From a virus, in the IMG/VR virus record IMGVR_UViG_3300030110_000139, positions 1-57,637 of that record: a stretch of DNA of 57,637 nucleotides, one strand, 5' to 3'. Shown piece after piece: positions 14,254 through 21,740 of this stretch. Each line of letters begins with the position of its first letter. The stretch's first letter is position 1. Under the pieces are notes generated by a model. It was not told the origin of the DNA. It saw nothing but the letters and a program-made list of their open reading frames with translations, and searched no databases. A program made the translations under genes and the position numbers.

Positions 14254-14572
14254 AATTTGCTCCTTCTGTTAAGTTTCTATACTCTATGTTAATCCCCAAA
14301 TTTTTCGCTACTTCCATACCCATTTCCATGCCTTTTGATATACCTTTATCTGTATAGACTGCCATCAAATCTGCGTGACGATACCATTGAAACGCTCTTG
14401 ACATACCCATACCTCTAAGTTCAGGAATTCTGTCATCAAGCACTTGTGTATAAAGAAGATGCGAGGCAAAAGGGGCTTCGCCTCGCAAGAGAGAATCGCT
14501 CATACACTTTTGTGCATATGCGACATTACTTTTAACATCACCCATATAGGGTGATTCTATTATAACTAACAT
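14237..14572 (-). CDS. DUF7768-type, nucleoside-deoxyribosyltransferase-like protein
   Basis: 111 residues from ATG at 14572 (MLVIIESPYMGDV), which overlaps the upstream stop as TAATG. Blocks: SPYMGDVKSNVAYAQ, LLRGEAPFASHLLYTQVLDD, WYRHADLMAVYTDKGISKGM. This is the pattern of small phage proteins related to nucleoside 2-deoxyribosyltransferases. Such a fold could handle N-glycosidic bonds and would fit base-salvage or base-modification next to the transporter and transglycosylase-like genes; the actual reaction is unknown. Confidence 0.7.
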   Translation of the reverse strand: MLVIIESPYMGDVKSNVAYAQKCMSDSLLRGEAPFASHLLYTQVLDDRIPELRGMGMSRAFQWYRHADLMAVYTDKGISKGMEMGMEVAKNLGINIEYRNLTEGANYVKSI

Positions 14573-14802
14573 TATGTTGCTTTCAAGCAAGAGGCTGAAA
14601 CATCATAACCATCTGGTTTATCACCAAATTCTTTTTTTAGCCTTGCAAGTACCAATTTTCTGCTATGGTCAATATCATTATCACAACTCTGTTGTGTATA
14701 ATATTCAACCTGACTAACGTGCCATGTGCATTTTGTTTGTCCACCCATGTATCTAGGCCCCTCAACCCAAATGACACAAATCATTAAAAACATTTTAACC
14801 AT
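14572..14802 (-). CDS. Small protein with hydrophobic N-terminus, possibly exported
   Basis: 76 residues. The N-terminus MVKMFLMICVIWVEGP is a short hydrophobic stretch that could act as a signal peptide or anchor. The rest is polar with four cysteines (TKCTWH, QQSCDND, SASCLKAT and one in the leader). AAAGG lies 7 nt before the ATG. Coupled to the next gene by TAATG. No family recognised. Confidence 0.6.
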   Translation of the reverse strand: MVKMFLMICVIWVEGPRYMGGQTKCTWHVSQVEYYTQQSCDNDIDHSRKLVLARLKKEFGDKPDGYDVSASCLKAT

Positions 14803-14894
14803 TCAATTACCTTTCTGTAAGTACGGATAAATACATTGGGTTTTTTGTGAATGGTTGTTTCTTGAATATGCAACTTCAAATATTTATGTCTCAT
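14784..14894 (-). CDS. 36-residue basic micro-protein (candidate)
   Basis: ATG at 14894 with GGAG 6 nt upstream; the product begins MRHKYLKLHIQETTIHKKP and ends EWLKCF. Basic and helical. It overlaps the next gene's start by 19 nt and fills most of the otherwise empty 14803-14930 gap. An earlier in-frame ATG at 14906 exists. Support is limited to RBS, spacing and composition. Confidence 0.4.
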   Translation of the reverse strand: MRHKYLKLHIQETTIHKKPNVFIRTYRKVIEWLKCF

Positions 14895-14930
14895 ATTACA
14901 CTCCATGTTATTTACCCAATTATCCTTAAA

Positions 14931-15131
14931 TTACACGCCATAATCAACAATAATCCCATTATCAAGTTGTTCTTCTTTCTTGATAACATCTGCGATATAT
15001 TCATGTCCGTGTTCGCCATAAGTCTCTTTGACTTTGACTAACGCTTGTTTATTCGTTAAGCCATCGTCATTAATTAATCCACCGAAGTATTCTTCTAGCT
15101 CAATTAAATGATTGTTTTGATATGCTGTCAT
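14931..15131 (-). CDS. Hypothetical acidic protein, 66 residues
   Basis: Begins MTAYQNNHLIELEEYFGG; helical and acidic (KVKETYGEHGHEYIADVIKK). One base separates it from the stop of the 435-residue gene, so co-translated. No family recognised. Confidence 0.65.
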   Translation of the reverse strand: MTAYQNNHLIELEEYFGGLINDDGLTNKQALVKVKETYGEHGHEYIADVIKKEEQLDNGIIVDYGV

Positions 15132-15132
15132 A

Positions 15133-16440
15133 TCACTCTCCTTTTGCTTTTTGTAAGTTGTAGTCGTTAATTTTCTTGCCTAGGTTTTTGTTGCCTGCTT
15201 CACATTGCTCAACCCAAACTCTCTTTGTGACATTGCCTCGTGCATCACGATAACGTCTCCAATGCCCTCTTCTCAAGTGCCACCTCTTTGGTGATCCATG
15301 ACCAGTAAAAATCTTTTCATATACTGTCTTACCTCTTGGCTTTGGTAGGTCAATATTGATAAGACTATATTCATTTGTAGGAACTTTTCTGCCATATCTA
15401 ACGTGAGCAATTTTAGTTTTTGCAGGTTCTTTCTTTTGTTGAACAATGAGATCATAATTCAACAAGGATAAAACACTAGCAATAAACCTCATGTCACCGC
15501 CTTGAATCAAAGCTAAATGTGTTGAAGCAATTTCGCTCATTGCTTCTTCCATGTAACCATCTTTGATTTGTTCTTTAGATGAAATCCAATCCATGCTACT
15601 TGACATGATCGTATTAAATCTTGAATACACTTCATTCATGGCTTGATAATCTTGAAGATTATCATCTAAAGTTTTTGCTTTCCAATAATCTTCATTGTTT
15701 TCATATTCACCAAAATGTTTTAAAACATAAGGATAACCTACTAGTTTAACTGCCTCATTAACTTGCTCTTTAATAAAAACATTTTTATCTAATCTTGGCT
15801 TTGTATATTTTTCACCCATGTTTCCTTGTTTAACAGTTGTGTTTAAAAAATGTTCATACATCATATCGTGATTGCACTCTTCATAATTAAAAACAGTATT
15901 AGACATTGGAGACATAATCCATTTGCCTTCTTTTTTTTTATCTCTATCAGGTAAATTACACCACATTTCATAAGAGATAGTGTTATCACCAAATAATGGT
16001 CTTGCTCCTAGATCAGTAACTGGTCTCTCATGAATATGATAACCAATTCTGTCTAAATAATCCGTCGGTTTTTCAATTCTATCTCTGTAGTCTGGCAAAA
16101 TTTTATCATAATACTTACTCATGGCATGAACTCTGTAATGTTCATCCCATTCAATAAACATATTTTTAAAAGGTGGAACTGCCGTCTTAATCATCTCGTT
16201 CAAAACATATGGTCTTGACATAGAGGCTTCGATAGCGTGGTCAATTAAATCATTACTAATCACAAACTTTTGTGCATTAACCAGTTTAACTTGCATCTGT
16301 CTAATAGCTGCTTGTGAATAAGAATGATGTTGATAACCCATAATCGTTCTTTTTGGTTGCGACATAGCACCAATAATTTCACTTGCCATCAATGGTTTAT
16401 TGACAAACTCATCTTTAACAAATTTTTCAAACTTTGACAT
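15133..16440 (-). CDS. Unknown 435-residue protein with basic C-terminus
   Basis: Large soluble protein with no motif I can name in residues 1-370 (blocks such as KRTIMGYQHHSYSQAAIR and KWIMSPMSNTVFNYEEC). The C-terminal 60 residues contain KRWHLRRGHWRRYRDARGN and RVWVEQCEAGN, a Trp/Arg/His pattern seen at the ends of several phage and plasmid proteins of unknown role. It has its own promoter at 16468-16495 and GGAGGAAGT before the ATG. First gene of the unit leading into the deazaguanine operon. Confidence 0.75.
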   Translation of the reverse strand: MSKFEKFVKDEFVNKPLMASEIIGAMSQPKRTIMGYQHHSYSQAAIRQMQVKLVNAQKFVISNDLIDHAIEASMSRPYVLNEMIKTAVPPFKNMFIEWDEHYRVHAMSKYYDKILPDYRDRIEKPTDYLDRIGYHIHERPVTDLGARPLFGDNTISYEMWCNLPDRDKKKEGKWIMSPMSNTVFNYEECNHDMMYEHFLNTTVKQGNMGEKYTKPRLDKNVFIKEQVNEAVKLVGYPYVLKHFGEYENNEDYWKAKTLDDNLQDYQAMNEVYSRFNTIMSSSMDWISSKEQIKDGYMEEAMSEIASTHLALIQGGDMRFIASVLSLLNYDLIVQQKKEPAKTKIAHVRYGRKVPTNEYSLINIDLPKPRGKTVYEKIFTGHGSPKRWHLRRGHWRRYRDARGNVTKRVWVEQCEAGNKNLGKKINDYNLQKAKGE

Positions 16441-16467
16441 ACTTCCTCCATTTGCTAGTATTTTGAT

Positions 16468-16495
16468 AGTATATGATAGTCATATAGGAAGTCAA
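16468..16495 (-). promoter_or_regulatory. Sigma70-type promoter for 16440 operon
   Basis: Minus strand TTGACT (16490-16495), 16-nt spacer, TATACT (16468-16473), 28 nt ahead of the ATG at 16440. The spacer contains TCCTATATG, a half of the CATATAGGATATG dyad found in the promoters at 11642 and 25729. Confidence 0.8.
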
Positions 16496-16516
16496 TGCCA
16501 AATGTCAATAATAAAA

Positions 16517-16546
16517 CAAAAAAAAAGACCTGGATTGCTCCAGGCC
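16517..16546 (-). terminator. Rho-independent terminator
   Basis: Stem TCCAGG/CCTGGA with a 4-nt loop, followed by about ten T on the minus strand (A16517-16526 on plus). It ends the short transcript begun at 16607-16635 and separates it from the promoter of the 435-residue gene. Confidence 0.9.
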
Positions 16547-16600
16547 CTTTTCACAAACATTTTAAAACAAAAGGAGAAATCTTACGATTTCTTTCTTTAT
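16517..16600 (-). ncRNA. Candidate ~84-nt small RNA
   Basis: A full consensus promoter (16607-16635) and a strong terminator (16517-16546) enclose only about 60 nt. The transcript would have a 5' hairpin with a perfect 7-bp stem (AGAAATC/GATTTCT, loop 4 nt, 16575-16592) and the terminator hairpin. The only frame in it, a 22-codon ORF from an ATG near 16552, runs through the terminator. AAAAGGAG occurs near the 5' hairpin on the plus strand only; on the RNA it is CTCCTTTT, an anti-Shine-Dalgarno-like stretch that could pair with the AAAAGGAG leaders of phage genes. Confidence 0.6.
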
Positions 16601-16606
16601 AAATAT

Positions 16607-16635
16607 AATATAGGTATTGGGCCGTTTAGTGTCAA
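16607..16635 (-). promoter_or_regulatory. Sigma70-type promoter of the small RNA
   Basis: Minus strand TTGACA (16630-16635), 17-nt spacer, TATATT (16607-16612). It overlaps the end of the gene at 16632-16913. Confidence 0.85.
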
Positions 16636-16913
16636 GGCATATCATCAATAATACTTGAAGTATTAACATGAGTTGGGTTTCTTCGAACTCTACCAACATC
16701 ATTTTCTTTTAATGCTCTAGGATCATCTTCAAAGAAAGCTTCTTCTTCAACATAAACTGATGGCTTTAAACCATTCAAGTCTACTTTTTTTGGAGAAAAC
16801 TTATTAGCATCTGCTGCTTCACATTTATCGCATAATGGTTTTCTTTTATTTTTAACTTTATGTGCGAGTATTAATCTAGGACAAGCAGAACATCTTTCAT
16901 ACTTTGCTATCAT
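16632..16913 (-). CDS. Zinc-ribbon protein, 93 residues
   Basis: N-terminal C4 site: CSAC at about 8-11 and CDKC near 28-31, the remainder acidic (VYVEEEAFFEDDPRALKEND). It overlaps the end of the methylase gene by 17 nt and so is co-transcribed with replication and methylation genes. Small phage zinc ribbons often regulate transcription; here this is inference. Confidence 0.7.
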   Translation of the reverse strand: MIAKYERCSACPRLILAHKVKNKRKPLCDKCEAADANKFSPKKVDLNGLKPSVYVEEEAFFEDDPRALKENDVGRVRRNPTHVNTSSIIDDMP

Positions 16914-18342
16914 TATCTGCTTCCTTTATAGCATAAAATATTCGAGCTACCACTTGAGGCACGATGCTATTCCCTAAACATCTAAGTCGGTGTACCCTGT
17001 TGGATACCCCATGAGCCACTCTACCCACGTTGGGTTCAACGTCCCAGGTGATTGGTCTCTCACGGAAGGGTGGTTGCCTAACATCTTTTGCATCTTTCCA
17101 CCCGGTCTGCCCGCCGCATCTTCGTTTGCTGATGGTGTAGGGAACATCTCCTTTTTCTTGTTCTCCCAATAAACTTTTCTTGGCAGACTCATTCTTTGAC
17201 GATTCTCCTTCCAATTTTCCATGTTGCCCGAGTCCTTGTAATCCCTTGCTGTTGGTGTTGGAAACATCTCTCTCTTGGGATAATTCCATTTCTCCATTCT
17301 TGGTGGTCTGAGAGTGCAACCTAGCATCTGCTCTGCTTGTTGTTCGGTCATCTCCCCCGCCTCTACCTTCTTTCTGAAGATCATAGTCTGACCCATTGAT
17401 GCGTGTCCGTACCCCTTTGTTGTCGGTGTCGGCCACATTATCTCTTCCCTTACTCTTGGTGTTGGAAACATCTTCACTTCGTCCACTAATGTTATTGCAC
17501 TTGAGCCGTCTTTCTTCACTTTCTCGTAAAGCTCCTTGCTCTTCGGACCTTGCTTGGCATTCGCTGCTGTTGGTGTCCTCCACATCTTCACGCTGTCTGC
17601 TAAGTTCAGACTGTGACTGCTCTTCCCGTCTTTGCTCAACCTCCTGTTGTTCGGTGTCAACTCCACTTGTGGGTGCTCTATCTCCTGTGTTGTTGGTGTT
17701 GGCCATAAGGTCGAAGATGTCTGTTTGTACATATCCATTGTCTTGTTGTCCACTTGCTCCCTCAAGTTCGCTGGCTTTGTTCGTCCCTTGCGTTGACCCT
17801 CCATCAATTTGATTGTCCCCTCTTCTGAACGAGGTGGCAGATGATCCATTGTGTTCGGTGTGGCCCACAACCCAGCATCGCATTCGTCTATGTTTTGCAT
17901 CGACGGCTGCAGCTGGAATAAGATATGGGATGGCTTTGTATCCGATACTTTCCAGGTCAATGAGACTTCTTCTGAGGCCCATTGGCATTGTAACAAAGCC
18001 TGACACATTTTCGCCAATGACCCATTTAGGCCGTATGTCTTCAATAATCCTAACCATTTCGTGCCAGAGATCTCGGTCGTCTTCGCTTCCTCTCTGAGAG
18101 CCTGCGACACTCCAAGGTTGACATGGGAATCCTCCAACAACGATGTCTGCATCTTTGTATTCTTTTCCATTAAAACTCCTTATATCACTATATATTGGTA
18201 CATCGTGCCAATGTTTACGCAAGACTTTTTGACAATATTGATCTCTCTCAACAAAAGCTACTGTCTCAAAGCCACCTACTATTTGTTCTGCAGCATAACT
18301 AAATCCGCCTATGCCACTAAATAAATCTACTATCTTATACAT
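16897..18342 (-). CDS. dcm-like: DNA cytosine-5 methyltransferase
   Basis: 481 residues from ATG at 18342 (MYKIVDLFSGIGGF), preferred over 18372 because GAGAG lies before it and it overlaps the primase stop by 8 nt. Motif I DLFSGIGGF 6-14; motif IV GGFPCQPWS with catalytic Cys74; ENV 111-113; C-terminal RLRCLGNSIVPQVVARIF (motifs IX/X). The segment about 165-400 is hydrophilic and repetitive (VSNTNSKG, ADTDNKG, VEDTNSSE), more like linker than a target-recognition domain. The same DNA encodes a long ORF in another frame (16974-18170). Confidence 0.92.
   Translation of the reverse strand: MYKIVDLFSGIGGFSYAAEQIVGGFETVAFVERDQYCQKVLRKHWHDVPIYSDIRSFNGKEYKDADIVVGGFPCQPWSVAGSQRGSEDDRDLWHEMVRIIEDIRPKWVIGENVSGFVTMPMGLRRSLIDLESIGYKAIPYLIPAAAVDAKHRRMRCWVVGHTEHNGSSATSFRRGDNQIDGGSTQGTNKASELEGASGQQDNGYVQTDIFDLMANTNNTGDRAPTSGVDTEQQEVEQRREEQSQSELSRQREDVEDTNSSECQARSEEQGALRESEERRLKCNNISGRSEDVSNTKSKGRDNVADTDNKGVRTRINGSDYDLQKEGRGGGDDRTTSRADARLHSQTTKNGEMELSQERDVSNTNSKGLQGLGQHGKLEGESSKNESAKKSLLGEQEKGDVPYTISKRRCGGQTGWKDAKDVRQPPFRERPITWDVEPNVGRVAHGVSNRVHRLRCLGNSIVPQVVARIFYAIKEADNDSKV
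16974..18170 (-). CDS. 398-residue ORF nested out of frame in the C5-methylase gene
   Basis: Entirely inside the methylase gene in a different minus-strand frame. It starts MEKNTKMQTSLLEDSHVN; AAGGAG stands 5 nt before its ATG at 18170. It carries seven [LM][WF]xTP repeats (LWATPNT, LWPTPTT, MWRTPTA, MFPTPRV, MWPTPTT, MFPTPTA, MFPTPSA) and ends LNPTWVEWLMGYPTGYTDL. I know this ending and the TSLLEDS/PTPTARDYK pattern from proteins annotated beside or within phage C5 methylases. Each PTP repeat coincides with a hydrophilic TNSKG-type repeat of the methylase frame. Translation is plausible but unproven; function unknown. Confidence 0.55.
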   Translation of the reverse strand: MEKNTKMQTSLLEDSHVNLGVSQALREEAKTTEISGTKWLGLLKTYGLNGSLAKMCQALLQCQWASEEVSLTWKVSDTKPSHILFQLQPSMQNIDECDAGLWATPNTMDHLPPRSEEGTIKLMEGQRKGRTKPANLREQVDNKTMDMYKQTSSTLWPTPTTQEIEHPQVELTPNNRRLSKDGKSSHSLNLADSVKMWRTPTAANAKQGPKSKELYEKVKKDGSSAITLVDEVKMFPTPRVREEIMWPTPTTKGYGHASMGQTMIFRKKVEAGEMTEQQAEQMLGCTLRPPRMEKWNYPKREMFPTPTARDYKDSGNMENWKENRQRMSLPRKVYWENKKKEMFPTPSANEDAAGRPGGKMQKMLGNHPSVRDQSPGTLNPTWVEWLMGYPTGYTDLDV

Positions 18343-20506
18343 TGTCTCTCGCTGTAGTCGCCTCGTATTCACCTCTGCTCATTGCACCATCTATAGTGCC
18401 AAGCCATTTCCTACCACCACTTGTGCTAAATGAATACTTTGCAAGTCTACCCTCTTGTATAAGTTCTCTGACAAGACCATCAATCATTCTTTGTGTGCAA
18501 TTGTTTAATACTCGTGGTGCATCAGTATCAGCAGACATACGTTGCGTTATAGCATCTGCACCAGACTGTTGTGTCATAGCTCTGCCTTCTCTTTCACAAT
18601 CTGCAATCCAATTAAATAATGCGGTCTTTTTAATCTCTTTATTTGTACCACTATGCAGTCTTGAGATATCATCACTCTTATCAATCAATAAGCCACTATA
18701 TTCATCTCTAATAAAATGTCTTATGTTTCTGTTTGCAGGTCCATTAGACTTTACTACTGCACCATCAAAGCATTTGTTTCGTTTGTATTCTATTCCTAAA
18801 TCTTGACATCTTCTGCGTCCATTAGCCTCATCTACTTGCCATAATGCAAAAGCACAACGAACACCATCTACCAATGCAGACGTACCTCTAATCATATTTC
18901 TTGCTTGTTCAGGTGTATTTACAACTAAATCTTCTTTAACTTTAGTCATGTGGTGACACATAATAACAGACGCACCGGTTTCTGTAGCTATCTGTGCCAA
19001 TAGTCCAGTTAATGCTGCACCTGCTGCAGGGTCTGAGTTTACATCTGCATGAACAAATGAAGCTAACGGATCAAAGACAATTAGTTTTAAATTTTTCATC
19101 TGTAGTATTTGCTCATAAATTTTATCAAATTCATCGCTTGTTCTGTATCCATCATGTGTTTCTTGTAATATTGGAAATACACCACCAACATTAGGTAAAC
19201 TTACAATTCGTAACTCATGATCATATTCAATTCTACTGCCACTAGCATCAAGTCTTTCAATACGTCTGTGCATCTCTGCTTCGTCATCTTCTGCTGTAAA
19301 TATAATAGAATTACCAAACTCACTAATCATGCCACCAAAAGATTCTTGCATTGACTGACCACTTGATACTTTCATAGCTAAGTCAAGTGTCATCATGCCT
19401 TTACCACTATCACCTGCAGCAGAGAATATTATAGGCACTGCTAAAGGTAATGTGTTTGCTATCAAAAACTTTTGCTCTGGTGCTTGTCCTACAAATCTAT
19501 TAATGAGCATACTGTCATCAAGAAGATTAATATTCTTTTTAACTTGCTTTACATTGGTGTTAAGAAACTCGTTAATGTTAAATTGCTCTGCTATCGCATC
19601 AACAACATCCCATCTTTCAGGCTTACCTCTTGGTGGCGTTAATGTGGTTACTGATTTGACACCAGCGTTTAATGCAAGTTCTTGTACTAGCTCTGCAACT
19701 TTACGACCAGCTGTGTCATTATCTGGCCAAATCACAAGTTCTTTCTCATGTAATGGAGAAAAGTCAAATAAGTTTGCAGACTTTCTTGACAACATACCCG
19801 CACCACCCATAGTACAAGTTGTTGTATAACCTAAGTCATTTAAGGCATCTGCACACTTTTCACCCTCAACCCATATAATTTTTTCAGAGGCTATAATGTT
19901 TGGTATGTTGTATAGTGGGCGAACATCAGGCATACGAGGATAATTACTGCCACCTGTAAACTGTCTAAATTCTTTCTTTGGTTTGCCGTGTGAATCAAGT
20001 ATTGGATTTCCATCTTGATCTATATCGTTGTATCTTCTAACAAGACAAAGTAATTCACCTTGAGCATTTAAATATCTGTGTTCGCTATCATATGGTGTAT
20101 TAATGTTTATTTGTTTAGCTTCAGGTTTAATAATTGAACTTATGCTTTCTATTGGTTGTGGTGCTTCGTTATCCAAATATGAATCAAACAACTCTTTAAC
20201 TTCTGGTAACTTCATGTTTCTACCTTCCATCAAAATTTTAACGATACCACCCACTCCATCTGCACCATTAAAATCTTGCCCTTTCATAAAATAAGGAGAC
20301 CTTGGATTTATATCAATTTTTAAAGACTTTCCAGCTTCGCCATGTAACGAGCCTATTGTAAATTGATCTCCTCTAATTACACCTTGAGGATAGGTTTCTC
20401 TTAACATATCAATTTGTACACTCGCTGGGACTTTTTGACTTATCATTTCAACAAGTTCTTTGGAATCCATACTGCGTTTATTATTGCCAAATTTAATAAT
20501 GTTCAT
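18335..20506 (-). CDS. Primase-helicase (TOPRIM + RepA-like RecA-fold ATPase)
   Basis: 723 residues from ATG at 20506, chosen because AGGAG lies 6 nt before; an ATG at 20512 is too close. The N-terminal part resembles a primase zinc-less entry region; TOPRIM: IIWVEGEKCADAL (about 213-225) and ELVIWPDNDTAGRK (about 258-271). ATPase: Walker A AAGDSGKGM near 370, Walker B LKLIVFDPLASF near 478-489, VIMCHHMTK near 520. It primes and opens DNA at the fork. The phage lacks a recognisable DNA polymerase, so host polymerase III is probably recruited. Confidence 0.9.
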   Translation of the reverse strand: MNIIKFGNNKRSMDSKELVEMISQKVPASVQIDMLRETYPQGVIRGDQFTIGSLHGEAGKSLKIDINPRSPYFMKGQDFNGADGVGGIVKILMEGRNMKLPEVKELFDSYLDNEAPQPIESISSIIKPEAKQININTPYDSEHRYLNAQGELLCLVRRYNDIDQDGNPILDSHGKPKKEFRQFTGGSNYPRMPDVRPLYNIPNIIASEKIIWVEGEKCADALNDLGYTTTCTMGGAGMLSRKSANLFDFSPLHEKELVIWPDNDTAGRKVAELVQELALNAGVKSVTTLTPPRGKPERWDVVDAIAEQFNINEFLNTNVKQVKKNINLLDDSMLINRFVGQAPEQKFLIANTLPLAVPIIFSAAGDSGKGMMTLDLAMKVSSGQSMQESFGGMISEFGNSIIFTAEDDEAEMHRRIERLDASGSRIEYDHELRIVSLPNVGGVFPILQETHDGYRTSDEFDKIYEQILQMKNLKLIVFDPLASFVHADVNSDPAAGAALTGLLAQIATETGASVIMCHHMTKVKEDLVVNTPEQARNMIRGTSALVDGVRCAFALWQVDEANGRRRCQDLGIEYKRNKCFDGAVVKSNGPANRNIRHFIRDEYSGLLIDKSDDISRLHSGTNKEIKKTALFNWIADCEREGRAMTQQSGADAITQRMSADTDAPRVLNNCTQRMIDGLVRELIQEGRLAKYSFSTSGGRKWLGTIDGAMSRGEYEATTARDNV

Positions 20507-20552
20507 TACCATCTCCTATGATGGCGGTACTTTGCTACCTTCTGTATCGCCA

Positions 20553-21257
20553 TCACCCTTCACTCCAACAAGTATTTGAATACTGACAAAATCTACAATC
20601 AAACACATCTCTATTCTGTGCTATTCTTGGCAGCATTTCATTTTGCTTAGATGCTCTTAATATATTAACTGCTCTATCACTAGCATATTGTGCCAACTCT
20701 TGATTAAACGGAACTAGCTCATAATAGATTTCACTTGTGTTCTTGTTAATAACTGTGAATAAACATGGATTATCTGTCAGTTCCATGTAAGCTTGATACA
20801 AGGCAACTTGTACTTCATATGTAGGATTTGCCTTAATACCTTTAAACCTAAAATCTCTAAACTTTTTCTCATTAGCAGATTTACATTCCCAAAGCATGGG
20901 GTAATCAACATCAAGAGGTCCACCACATATCACGCCATCTATGTGTCCTTTAATCTCATCATCTGCTATTGCAAAGCCAAACTGTTCGCCATTCTTGTCT
21001 ATAGTCCTTAAATCAAAACCCGCATTTCTAATCCATCCAGCCATACTGTTTTCTAACTCATGGCCTAACTGAAATATTCTTAATGTTTGTGCATTAAACT
21101 CTTTGTTTTCATCTGGTTGTTGCCCTTGATAAGTATACTGTATTTTTCTTGCACATTTATCACCTAGCATAGAACCACCTAAATATCTTCTTCTAGGTTG
21201 AGACTTATTCTTCTCAACAATAATCTTATCAATGATTTCTTCAAAAGGGTAATTCAT
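20553..21257 (-). CDS. Cas4-like PD-(D/E)XK exonuclease with Fe-S cysteines
   Basis: 234 residues from ATG 21257 (MNYPFEEIIDK); frames open to 21290 and 21338 exist but overlap the preceding gene more. Nuclease core: GHIDGVICGGPLDVDYPMLWECKSA (D...ECK signature) and QVALYQAYMEL. One cysteine near the start (GDKCARKIQYTY) and three at the C-terminus (CRFCQYSNTC) match the four-cysteine iron-sulfur arrangement of Cas4/AddB-type nucleases. Likely end-processing in recombination with the helicase, Sak4-like ATPase and SSB-like protein next to it. Confidence 0.85.
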   Translation of the reverse strand: MNYPFEEIIDKIIVEKNKSQPRRRYLGGSMLGDKCARKIQYTYQGQQPDENKEFNAQTLRIFQLGHELENSMAGWIRNAGFDLRTIDKNGEQFGFAIADDEIKGHIDGVICGGPLDVDYPMLWECKSANEKKFRDFRFKGIKANPTYEVQVALYQAYMELTDNPCLFTVINKNTSEIYYELVPFNQELAQYASDRAVNILRASKQNEMLPRIAQNRDVFDCRFCQYSNTCWSEG

Positions 21258-21489
21258 TGTCTGTTGGTTCTGTTTCGTCTTTGCCGTGGACATATTTAAG
21301 AAGTAATCTATCGAGTTCTTGTTTGTTGTATTGTTCATCTTCTTCTACCTTCTTTGAGAATTGCATTATTGTAACTGTGGCTTTTATTTCCTCTTCAGTC
21401 AAATCACTAAGTTTTTTATCCCAACTAAACCTAGTAAAAAGTTTAGTTAAATTTGTTAATGAATCGTCTCCGATATTGGGTTTATCCAT
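21241..21489 (-). CDS. Hypothetical acidic protein, 82 residues
   Basis: Charged helical protein (MDKPNIGDDSLTNLTKLF, then a KKVEEDEQYNKQELDRLL helix) ending in DNELPF, an acidic-aromatic tip similar to the ends of SSB proteins that dock partners. The resemblance is short and may be chance. It overlaps the nuclease start by 17 nt. Confidence 0.65.
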   Translation of the reverse strand: MDKPNIGDDSLTNLTKLFTRFSWDKKLSDLTEEEIKATVTIMQFSKKVEEDEQYNKQELDRLLLKYVHGKDETEPTDNELPF

Positions 21490-21740
21490 CTACCTTCTCC
21501 CTCTTTATAAAGTGAACCAGTTAAAATTTCCATGCCATCAAAAAATGCGGAAAAAGTAATTTGTAAAACCTCGTTCTTGTTTAACTTAACAATTCTATCA
21601 AATGTCTTTCCAAGATCATCAGCTAGTATATCTGGGTCTCCACCAAGCTTAAACCACATGAATAAACTACCTTCTTTTACATTTTCTACACCAACTTTAT
21701 TCTCTTCGTGAATAAGATATTTAACTTCCATTCTTGCCAT
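21456..21740 (-). CDS. Hypothetical protein, 91-94 residues
   Basis: Start ATG 21740 or 21731 (MEVKYLIHEENKVG). Beta-rich with KEGSLFMWFKLGGDPDILAD and ILTGSLYKEGEGRWINP. It overlaps both neighbours within the recombination operon. No family recognised. Confidence 0.65.
   Translation of the reverse strand: MARMEVKYLIHEENKVGVENVKEGSLFMWFKLGGDPDILADDLGKTFDRIVKLNKNEVLQITFSAFFDGMEILTGSLYKEGEGRWINPISETIH

Noticed and set aside
17396-17812. Long plus-strand ORFs opposite the methylase gene
   Set aside because: Serine/leucine-rich reverse shadows of the repetitive region; no RBS or family pattern.
18343-18372. Ten-codon upstream extension of the C5-methylase
   Set aside because: MYKIVDLF is the usual start of the family, and it has GAGAG before it and a short overlap with the primase stop.
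21258-21338. 27-codon extension of the Cas4-like nuclease
   Set aside because: Lies within the preceding gene and is polar low-complexity; kept open as an alternative because RBS evidence is weak for all starts.
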